From NCBI GenBank assembly GCA_029448655.1, contig JACCLO010000035.1, forward strand, positions 1 to 64,000: a DNA stretch of 64,000 nucleotides, read 5' to 3'. Shown in pieces: positions 54,916 to 64,000 of this stretch. Each line of letters begins with the position of its first letter. Position 1 is the first letter of the stretch. A program made the translations under genes and the position numbers. The notes beneath the pieces are model-generated. The model was not told where the DNA came from. It worked only from the letters and a program-made list of their open reading frames with translations, and did no database searches. This DNA comes from Wolfiporia cocos (taxonomy: Eukaryota; Basidiomycota; Agaricomycetes; Polyporales; Phaeolaceae).

Positions 54916-56925
54916 CTATAGGATATGCATTATATTAAGGATGTCACGATTATCCCTATCTGTGAGTTCTTCCGTGCAAGACACACAAGTGAAGGTTGCG
55001 AGGGCCGTTGTCACAGATTTTACCAGGTCTTCATACCTAAAAGACTCATGTCTGGGATTATATTTCGCATTTTACACCTTAACTATCACATGCTACATGG
55101 GCGCTTAGGTATCACATGATAGTTCCCTTATGGGGCTACAATATTGCTTATTAGCACGTGACCGTGAGAATAGCTTAGATAAGCTCTACCACGGTACCAG
55201 ATCATATAACTGTATAGTTATAAGCCACCCAAACCTTGCCTAGGTTAGGTACACATGACCTACACAGTCACCTGACAACCAGACACGTCTTAACATGCTA
55301 CTAAGCTGATTTACATCAGCGGTCCGGGCAAATGCACCTGACCTGCTGACTAACGTTTGTTGCCACAAAGCACAAACAAGGACCTACCGTCCAAAGCACA
55401 TACATGATTGGGCCGCTCATTACCTGGCGCCCAAACAAATGCGCGCTTGCCATTACTGGCTCGCGCACAGACCGTCTAGCTTTAGGGCAGACCATTACTG
55501 GTCGTTGCAACCCATGTATATAAGCTTGACCTCTAAGGCGTAGTTGCCTTAGAACTATTCACCTTGTTTGTAACCTGCTATTACCTAGCTTGTTACCACT
55601 TGTCTAGTCGACTACCAGCAACACTTACAATCAAGTAAGTAAGTCCCTAACCTGTGACAGCCGTTGTGGAAGTCATGTCCCGAAAAAGCTTGATGAGGTA
55701 GTCCTTACATGAAGGAGGGACTAGTTGTGGCCACTCTCGTTTGATATGTTCACGCTGATGTAGTAAACTGAGGCATTCGTCATCAACACGGGTGCGATAT
55801 TGTTGAGAACGTGTGTCTGCACGTACTTCAGCCTTCAAAAACGAGATGAATTTTCTAAGGCAGCGTCGCAAAACAGCGGTAGATGAAGCATTTTCGTGAG
55901 AGACGTTGTTTGACTGCAGCAAACAACGCAAAGGGTGTCCTTTGATGTTCAAGACCACAGCACTCAAAATTTGAATGTGCAGCTCTTCAACATGGTGCGC
56001 AGTGAGTGATAAGCCGCATTCTACAATGACACGGGAACAGGCTGGGGCGTCTGGCATATAAGCACATACACCATGAGAAAGGTGCTCGGTGATAGATACC
56101 CACAGCTGTTCAGGAGAATGCAACTCGGTCAATTCAACCAACCGAGGTTTCAAGGGCTTCTCAAAGCCACCAAACATAGTACTAACATGCCCAAGTTCAA
56201 TAGATGAAGCTCCTTCATGTAAGATATTGGGTCGAGTCACAAGATCGACAGACAGAGCAGGTGTGATAACCAAGGATGTCGCAGTGTTGTCTCCCAACAT
56301 AACACAAGAAGAGGAGGGGTGTGAAGAATCCACAGGGTAAGATGTAATCGTATCAGCGGATGGTGCCACTTTCCAAACACAATATGACGATCATGACAAG
56401 TTGGGAAGCAGGGGGTCACAAGGAAGGCAATCGAGAAGAAGGAGGCATAGGTTAAGATCGCACAGAAGCGAAGAGTTTCCAGCACATGCCAGGCAGATTG
56501 GTGGCATGAAAGTGTCAGCACAGTGCGGCCACGGATTGAACAAACAGCGTACCGGCGCTGTGCAAAGGTTCCCAGACATGGCCCTGGGGTAAATTTTGCA
56601 ACACAGTATATGGTGGCTCTACCAGAGCAGAGACTTCCAGCAAAGGCTGACAGGTGAAGATCCAATCCAAGCCAAGGACCACATCAAAGCGAGGCAAATA
56701 TGAGATAGGCATAGGAAAGGTTGAGACATATTGACCACAAACGGTGGGCACAGAAACGGGTCCAGATGCTCGAGAAGCAGCCAATCCTGCATGGACAGAG
56801 ATCGTTCTCGGGATGTTGTACCGATCCGCGAATCGAGACGAAATGCAAGAAAACGCGGCGCAAGAGTCGACCAAAAGGTCGGCAGGAATACCAGTGTAGC
56901 TTCCTGTGATGGAGAGTTGAGGCAT
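54916..56925 (-). pseudogene. Retropepsin-like / transposon-associated gene split by a solo LTR
   Basis: The 5' exon starts MPQLSITGSYTGIPADLLVD (ATG 56925) and has an aspartic-protease fold of retroelement type: LVDSCAAFSCIS, then FDVVLGLDWI. The catalytic triplet is DSC where DSG or DTG is expected. A second exon (about 56369 downward) encodes a domain with VIVECGLSLTAHHVEELH, VRADTRSQQYRTRVDDECL and WPQLVPPSCKDYLIKLFRDM. The frame is cut at 55659 by LTR5. Beyond the insertion (55008 downward) the same frame continues as ATFTCVSCTEELTDRDNRD to TAG 54916. A CxxC ending after such a helical domain is common in transposon-linked Agaricomycete proteins. Its original function is unknown; with the insertion it would end a few codons into the LTR. 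Confidence 0.6.
55009..55659 (-). mobile_element. Solo-LTR-like insertion, LTR5 (651 bp)
   Basis: The ends TGTCACAG...CTGTGACA are inverted, and GCCGT is duplicated exactly at 55004-55008 and 55660-55664. On the minus strand a hairpin TCTAAGGC...GCCTTAGA (55553-55532) precedes AAGCTTATATACAT. Like LTR1 it lacks the B box of LTR2-LTR4. Confidence 0.8.
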
Positions 56926-57414
56926 GATGCATGATGCACGAAGTTCTAAGCGCTGCAGCCAGGAAAAGTAGTGTCCTTGGATCCCATGTGACGTGAAACA
57001 CGTAAACGGATAAGGGAACACTCTCCCACACTTTGCTGAGAGATTGCAATGCTCTTGAAACGAAATTTAGGCGTGCGCAAAAAGTGTATGTTCATTTGAC
57101 AAAAACCAAACCACAAGAACCCACTACTGACGTAGTGGGAATATCCATATATATATATATATACCATCTCCTACAGGCCTCATCACTGACACATTGTCAC
57201 CCGTGTATTCATGATCGAGATGCACCGACAATCGTTTTGTATTGCTAGCAGACAAATCACAATCAATCTTCATAGTATATCACCTTTTCGTGTTCTATAA
57301 CTCCTCGGACCTTCGCCGTATTTATCGTTGCTCGTCCTCACAAGATCTGCTACAAAGTATGATAACTGCAAGTAGAGTCAACGAGATTTTACTCTACAGC
57401 TAAGCAAGGTGGCA
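56926..57414. other. Intergenic with AT microsatellite
   Basis: A (TA)n tract of about 17 bases lies at 57147-57163. No coding signal beyond the flanking genes. Confidence 0.5.
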
Positions 57415-57990
57415 TCAGACCATAGGTACAATCGGCCTTCTCATAACTATACAAATGAGACAAGGCTATGGAACACCCGAAAATCTCATACCATGATCAC
57501 TAGCGCAGTAATGCTTACGGTGGCGCTTCAATGCATCTGGCCTAGAAAACTTGTGCTGGCAGCGCGGACACTGCAGACGAGTGCTCTGCATGTGCACCGA
57601 CACGATGTGTTTACCAAGATTGGCGAGGTGAAGCTCTTTCCCACAAAGAGTACCTTCCTTCGACCATCGACAGGTCCTGCATTGTCCGTCGTCCCAGAAC
57701 ATGCCGGCAGCATCAAAGTGGTGTGCCTTGAGATGACGCCTAATGCCAGAGGCAGTGAGGTCGGTCAACCGGCAGTCACAAGGAACATCCCATGCACATG
57801 CTGCACCGACCAGCTGTGCCACTGCAACAGCCTTGGTCAATGCGAGTGCTGTCACGTGAGGCAGGTCGCCATCGACGGGACCCTGCTCTGGCGGAATGGC
57901 AAATGTTTGATTGTGTTGGGACAGATAGAGAGTGTTATTCTGGATACTGCTTGGACTGTCGCTGATCAGTGTACAGTTTAGAGCATGCAA
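57415..57990 (-). CDS. C2H2-type zinc-finger protein, basidiomycete type
   Basis: The start is at about 57990 (MHALNCTLISDSPSS). The N-terminal half has paired cysteines (CDCRLTDLTASGIRRHLKAH), then CGKELHLANLGKHIVSVH. It ends with a clear C2H2-like finger, CPRCQHKFSRPDALKRHRKHYC. A GTATGA intron after SDH leads to a short last exon MRRPIVPMV and TGA 57415. Such proteins form a large Agaricomycete family of probable DNA-binding regulators. Its position between a retropepsin-like gene and a LINE may mean it is carried by, or resident in, transposon-rich DNA. Confidence 0.65.
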
Positions 57991-58212
57991 TGACTATTCT
58001 CTCACTAATTGCCTGGGAGATCAATGTCACCGTGGGTAGTTGTCAGAGCGGATGCCAATGTGACACTCTCATGAAACACTTTCAGGTCACTGACAGTACA
58101 ATCCAAGTGAGCGTGGAAGACCGGGTGTGGTGAAAAGTGCTTACCTCTGAGGAGCAGGTGCCGATGACATCCCAGTCACGTGGCAAAAGCCTCTTGCACT
58201 CGAACCACCATC

Positions 58213-60156
58213 ATGTCTGAACAAGCGCCCAACCATGAAGACTCTCCCCCTCTCCCAGAGCCTTCGCCACCATTGGTCCCTCCCTCTCCAAACCCTCACA
58301 ATGTCTCTTTAGAGGTTCCCAACCCCACACCCCCTTCTTGCAACTCCTCACCTCTCTCCTATATGCCCAATTATCCTCTTCTCAATATTTATGACAACAA
58401 CCACGAAGGATCCTTCAGCACTACTTCAGCGGTCATCGCTCTTGGTATTTTGGCTCACGACGCTCAACATGTCTATGACCTTCACCATGATACTGATCTC
58501 ACCCACCCCCTTCTCACTTACTCCACTGCCACCCACCGTATGCTTGAATCAATCGGAACTGGAGCCACTGAATTCGCCGCTCGTGGCCTATGCAATCACA
58601 TCTTCATGATTCGTCTCTGAGATGAACTTATTCATCTTCATCACTACATCGACGACCTCATCCACAAAAGAGACGATGAATTTTCGGATATGGACGACTC
58701 TGAATCACTGCCTCGTATCTCTCGTCCTACCACACCAGACCATCCTCACTCTCCTGTTCATGTTGAATTGACTCCACCTTCTCCTGTATTCAACCCTCAC
58801 GCTCCCACTCCACCCACCCAACCTTCGACCGTCGCCGAACAGGACACTCTTACCATCACACTCCAACTTATCCTTAAACACCTTGACATGCTGGAACAAT
58901 GTGTCAACAACCCTACACCCCAACAGACACCCACACAACCCAACCCACATGTTCGTAAACAGCCACCCACCAACCCACCAACAGCGCAACCCAAACAACC
59001 TCGTACTCAAAACACAAACCTACGCACCAACCGCACACCACCTGACACTACTCAAGTCAACGAAGACTACGACATGCACCTCGATGACGACCATTTCCCA
59101 TCACTACCACAACCCACCCCTCTGTCCTTCACCATCATCACGAAACACAAGAAACCACAATCCTATGCACAAGCAGCGGCTTCCAACCACGATCTCCATA
59201 GACCCAACCAACCACCACTGGCTCACCCCAACCGACCCACCGCAGAAATCCCTAAATGCGCCATCCAAGACAAGCTTGAATGGGTCATTCACTTTGGCAA
59301 TCGCATTCCTGGGAACATCAACAAGAATGCCCCTGACGATGCACTCTGTCAACGCATCAACGCCGGCCTCCACAAAACAATCCAATCTCATGACGTGAAC
59401 ATCACTTACATCAAGTGGACACTTAACAACAATATTATTCTCTACTTCGATAATAACGTCACTCACGACTATATCCGCACTAACGTTGTACCCCATATCC
59501 GACAGGAATTCTCCCTACCAGACCATGTCATTATCTCTCAAAACATTCCTTGGGGACGACTCATGCTGCAAGGTGTCCCATGTCGACCTTATCCCACAGC
59601 ACCACATTACAATGCCGAAGAACTCGAAAACACCCTACGCCACAACCGAATCCTCTCCAAAGTCATCCTCACACACGATGTCTGCTGGTTACGCCGTGAA
59701 GAAAATATGATTGACCTCCTTCACACTAACGTCGTTATTAGCTTTGAAGACCCAACAGGTAAACTTGCCTCGGCAGTGAAATCGTCCACTCTAGGTGTGT
59801 TTGGACGACGTGTCACTGCTGTCGACTACCGCGACAAACCCCACCTCGTCCAATGTAAACGTTGCTGGAAACTAGGCTACATTAGCACCCCCAAGAACCC
59901 ATGCCGAGCACCTCAGATGTGCCAACAATGTGGAGATGATCATGCAGAAGTCACTCACTGATGCAACTGCTACCACTGCCAATCATCCAGATTGGCCGAC
60001 CCCAAATGCGACTACATACAATGCGCAGAATGCGGAGGCCCACACTTTGCCGATGATGTACACTGCCCCTACCGTGGCTGATTCCATCTCCCCCTTGACC
60101 CTGTATACCTCCCATCATTCACCGAAGACGGCCCACTTCCTTTCCATGCAGCATGA
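58213..60156 (+). pseudogene. LINE ORF1 (Gag-like, zinc-knuckle) with nonsense codons
   Basis: It starts MSEQAPNHEDSPPLPEPSPP. The first part is Pro/Asn-rich and the middle has a possible RNA-binding fold (NVNITYIKWTLNNNIILYF-like). The end carries CCHC knuckles: CKRCWKLGYISTPKNPC, CQQCGDDHAEVTH and CAECGGPHFADDVHC. TGA interrupts the frame at 58618, 59959 and 60079. The TGA at 60154 is the natural end, because it overlaps the ORF2 ATG. Confidence 0.8.
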
Positions 60157-61103
60157 AGATCTCTGATCAACTTCACGTTCTTTCTCTAAATGTTGCAGGT
60201 TCTAACATACTCACTCACCTCATCCTCAATACAGCCACCGAATACGACATCATTCTTTTGCAGGAAATTTGGTATGACCACTCTTGGATGTCAAAAGCTA
60301 CACTTGGCATAGCACCACTCCCTCATTCACACACTAACACTAATGTAGCATGGACTCTTTTCCTCCCCACCCTACCCACTCACATCCAACCCTACATCGC
60401 CATATACGTTCGACCTAGACTCACACAATACTTCCACATTACTTACCACCCTTTCATCCCACCCCACCCGCATATTCTTCCATTATCATTCACATCTCCC
60501 TCTCATACGTTCACCATTTGTAATTTTTACAACCAACCTTTCCTTCTCCATCAACCTTTGCTCGACCTTCTCGACACCACCCCTCCACAAGACGATTTCC
60601 TCCTTCTTTCCGGTGACTTCAACCTCCACCACCTGTCATGGGCACTCACTAATATGCTCCCTCACTTTCACTTCACCCATGGTGACTCTTTACTAGCCTG
60701 GACACAACACGCCAACCTTGTCCTTGTAAATGACAACACTACACCGACCTGCCAAGGTCACGCTAATCAACAACCTTCCATCATCAACCTCACCTTTATA
60801 CGCTCCATGCCCTCCATGATTTTACATCATTTCAGAATCTCCAACAACCCTATTTGGTGTTCTGATCATCTTGCATCCATCTGTCACCTCACTCTTTTTG
60901 ACTACACCCCACCACCTAACCCTACTAAGTCTTATTGCATTGACCCAGCCCACTTCCATGACTGGAAAGACGCTTTCAACCATGCCATCTCTTTCCACTC
61001 CTTTCCCACCACCTACACCTGTACACACCAACTAGATGATGCAGCCCAACATTTCCTCCTTGCATGTCGTACTGCTACTATCGACACCATGTGCCCACAA
61101 TGA
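60153..61103 (+). pseudogene. LINE ORF2, apurinic-type endonuclease segment
   Basis: It starts MKISDQLHVLSLNVAGSN. The EEP-nuclease residues are visible: Asn in LSLNVAG, Glu in LLQEIW, GDFN in LLSGDFNLHH and the final SDH in WCSDHLASIC. The segment itself looks intact and ends at a TGA (61101) that falls inside the longer ORF2 frame. Confidence 0.85.
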
Positions 61104-64000
61104 GTCACAACCCGCACTAGAGCATATTGGTGGAATCACGAATGTGATCAACTCGCCAATGAAATCGCCCACACTACCAGCCGCCAAGACCAACATCAAC
61201 TACATCAACAACTACAGTACATTGCCAGCCGAGCAAAACGAAACTGGACACACGACATCATCGACCACCAGCAACACTCTGATCTATGGTCTGTCACAAA
61301 ATGGCCATATCAACAACACAAAACACACTTTCCTCCTCTTCTTTTTAATGATACTCTCACTCACACAGTAGACAACAAAGCTACCACACTGGCACACACC
61401 TTCTTTCCACCACAAGGCCCACCAGTCTCCATTCAACTCCCTCACGACCCACCTCCACTGCCCACACGTGACTTCCTGCCCATAACTCTCTTTGAAATCC
61501 TCCAAACCATCTGAGACTGCTCTAATTCCACAGCCCCCAGACTGTCAGGCACCAATTGGTGTGCCCTCAAATGGGCTCTCTCTACATCGAACTCACCTCT
61601 CCTTATTAATGCATCTCTCCAGTTAGGCTATCTCCCCACATGTCTCCCACAAGGTTATGTTGCTCCCATCCCTAAACCCAACAAAAATGATTATACTAAC
61701 CCTAAAGCGTAACAACCCATCACACTCATTGAGAACCTGTCTTAACTCATCGAAAAAATACTCCTTTATGACATCGGTCACTACGAACTCATCCCAGCAT
61801 ACCAATTTGGCGGACACAATAACTCATCCATGATTGATGCAGGTATCACATTTGTTACTGACGTCAGGAATATCTGGAAACAAGGCCATGTCGCCACCTT
61901 CGTCACTCTTGACATTTCTGGTTTCTTCAACAATATCAACCACGATCAACTCTTGTATCAACTACACCTCCTTGGATTTCCCCCTAACATCATCCATTGG
62001 ACCCAATTGCTTATCAGTAATCGTACAGTAGCTTTCCACATCGACTCCTCCACCAGTTGTACATTCCCAGTCGGCAATGTCGGCATCCCCTAAGGATCTC
62101 CATTATCCCCAGTCCTTTCTACCATCTACACATCACCACTCCTTCGTGTGTTCCCACATCCTCTTGACTCCTCCAATGTCACTGACTGCACTCTTTACTC
62201 ATACGTTGACGACTTCGCCCTACTTTGCACAGGACCCAAACTCAAAATGACGACAACCAGCATCACCACAAACATCCACAAGGCATGTGCTATTCTCCGT
62301 GAAATTGGCCTTACCATCGGCGATGGCCAAATCGATCTGTGTCATCTTCTCCCTACATGTTGACACCAACACACTCCTTTTCAACCTTCCCTCCACCTAT
62401 CCCTTCCTGACCATGGCAACCTTACCATCACTCCTTCACCTTCCATTCACTGGTTAGGCTTCTGGATTGACTCCCACCTTACCTTCCACAACCATGTCAA
62501 CACCCGAGCACGCTTCACACTCACGACCTCATATGCACTCCGACAACTTGTCAACTCCACACGTGGACTTCATGTCAAAGCCATCCGACACCTATACCTT
62601 ATGATGATCCTTCCTATCATGACATACGGTGCACCACTCTACTACAATGGCCACCGACAACTTAAACTCATCCAACCATTCATTCACATACAGAATCAAT
62701 GTCTCACCATGATCCTCGGCACTTTTCGCACTACCCCTATCAATTCTCAAGAACATCTAGCATCCATTCTCCCCATTCCTCTTACCCTACATCACATCAT
62801 TACTCAGAATGCCATACGCACACGTACCCTACCTAGCAACTCCCCTATACATAACCGTCCTTACTCCAACGTTCAACAACCATACCCCCTTACGATACAC
62901 ACAATCAACAAAACCTACCCAATTACAAATCCAATTACCTACATACACCACCTACTCCCTACGGATACTGAACACACTGACCCTTTCATACAGGCACCCT
63001 GGGATCGTCAACTGAAATGGGGCACCCATCTTCAATTTGATACCATTGCGCAGAAATCAACGAAACAAGAACACACCACACATCGTCACCGTATCCAACA
63101 CCTACTCGACGTCATCACCACCAATCCTGACCACTTGGCCATCTATACTGACGGATCCTCTCACACACCATGCTACCACCATAAACCACATACCGGTGCG
63201 GCATTCCTGGTCACCCATCTCGGCAAACACATTCACAATGAGGCGAGAGGCCTCGGCCCACAAGCCACTTCATTCGATGCCAAACTTTGTGCAGCTGCCC
63301 TGGCCGCTAATCGCATCCTTGATGTTCTACCCACACACTTTCACTGTACCACCCATATTCATTACTTCATCGATAACACTGCAGTCATCGACAAAGTCTA
63401 CGACACGTCGAAACACCCCAGCCAACTCGACAGCATCCTCTTCCATGACGCTACCGATGAACTCCTTAGCACGTACCCTAATATTTCCATCACCATTCAT
63501 TGGTGCCTCAGTCACAAGGGCATTCCGGGAAATGAACACGTCAACCAGCTCACACGCACGGCCGTTCTACTACCCCATTCCATACCACCCACAATTACAT
63601 GGTTATGGTCCAATGCACGCCAACACACTTTACGATGCTGGCAAAAGGAGTGGGTTTCTAAAAACCACATAAACTCTTCGAGATATGCGTTAACCTCACT
63701 ACCTACATACGCACTTCACCCGGTCTTACGGAAATTTACAGAGACACGACACATCCAATCTCGCATCTTGCAATGCATCACAGGCCACACCTTTATCGGT
63801 GAATAATATCAACGCTTCGTACCCAATGAATCACCACTATGTCCAAACAGTAACACCACTATCCAAACAAGACGTCACATCCTACTGCACTGTCCTATAC
63901 ACAACCACGCTCGCTCCTTCCTTCACAAAGCCTCTCCTTCATTACAACTCTCCTTCATCCTCGGTACCGTCAAGGGTTGGCGGGCACTCATATCTTTCCT
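61104..64000 (+). pseudogene. LINE ORF2, reverse transcriptase and RNase H segments (decayed)
   Basis: The same frame continues from 61104 to the window end. RT blocks include FVTLDISGFFNNINHDQLL, the GSPLSP block (its expected Gln is TAA at 62091) and the active-site SYVDDFALL near 62200. RNase H starts LAIYTDGSSH (about 63140). It retains TDGS and FIDN, but reads DAKL where the catalytic Glu is expected and GNEHVNQL where the last Asp is expected. Nonsense codons are at 61512, 61710, 61743, 62091, 62361 and 63804. A Cys/His C-terminal motif (CPNSN...HILLHCP) follows. Confidence 0.82.

Larger units (their letters stand above)
58213..64000 (+). mobile_element. LINE (non-LTR retrotransposon, fungal Tad/I-like), 3' end outside the window
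   Basis: ORF1 with zinc knuckles overlaps ORF2 (endonuclease, RT, RNase H) by ATGA at 60153-60156. The coding strand is extremely C/A-rich and G-poor throughout, unlike the host genes. Ten in-frame nonsense codons but no frameshift are present. The 5' boundary is somewhere near 58170-58212 and could not be fixed; no target duplication can be tested because the 3' end is missing. Confidence 0.88.

Noticed and set aside
54925..55119. A plus-strand 64-codon frame
   Set aside because: It spans the LTR5 boundary and is the antisense of the interrupted gene's 3' end.

Overview
The window reads as nuclear DNA of a basidiomycete fungus, most likely a wood- or litter-inhabiting Agaricomycete. Genes lie close together on both strands and are cut by many introns of about 45-60 bases with GTRNGY donors. 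Several families are ones known mainly from Agaricomycetes. Every gene model below was built by eye from splice sites and reading-frame continuity. Where exon lengths were summed the frame closes exactly: Rab4 245 aa, hydrolase 342 aa, SDR 262 aa, Cdc37 505 aa, methyltransferase 914 aa.

Layout. 1-17.2 kb is a gene-dense euchromatic stretch: a conserved basidiomycete protein, a Ser/Thr-rich single-pass membrane protein, a Rab4-type GTPase, a zinc/PLP D-serine dehydratase, an HSL-type alpha/beta hydrolase, an RBM39/Rsd1-type splicing factor, a bacterial-looking ketol-acid reductoisomerase-like enzyme, an SDR oxidoreductase and a small cupin. 17.3-26.0 kb is a repeat island. It holds seven head-to-tail, non-autonomous Helitron-like units, each built around a ~21-bp minisatellite. 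An inverted partial unit sits at each end, and four solo-LTR-like insertions with 5-bp target duplications lie inside. 26.3-34.9 kb returns to genes: PEX16, a coiled-coil protein, a CorA-type Mg transporter and RRP36. 35.2-42.4 kb is a very GC-rich, CpG-rich block in which I can support no complete gene. 42.4-54.4 kb holds a 13-exon LaeA-like methyltransferase with three internal 16-18 nt microexons, CDC37, an unresolved interval, an adaptin-binding p34 homologue and an F-box/LRR protein. 54.9-64.0 kb is transposon territory: a retropepsin-like gene split by a fifth solo LTR, a C2H2 zinc-finger gene, and a LINE (ORF1, endonuclease, RT, RNase H) that runs off the window and carries ten nonsense codons but no frameshift.

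How the genes relate. There is no convincing metabolic cluster. Housekeeping functions (vesicle traffic, peroxisome biogenesis, splicing, ribosome biogenesis, chaperoning, Mg transport) are interspersed. Several neighbours are divergent pairs sharing short promoters: D-serine dehydratase/hydrolase, KARI-like/SDR, adaptin-binding/F-box. The most unusual content is in the repeats: the Helitron array, the LTR family with a promoter-proximal hairpin (three members also carry a tRNA-like B box), and the decayed but frame-intact LINE.
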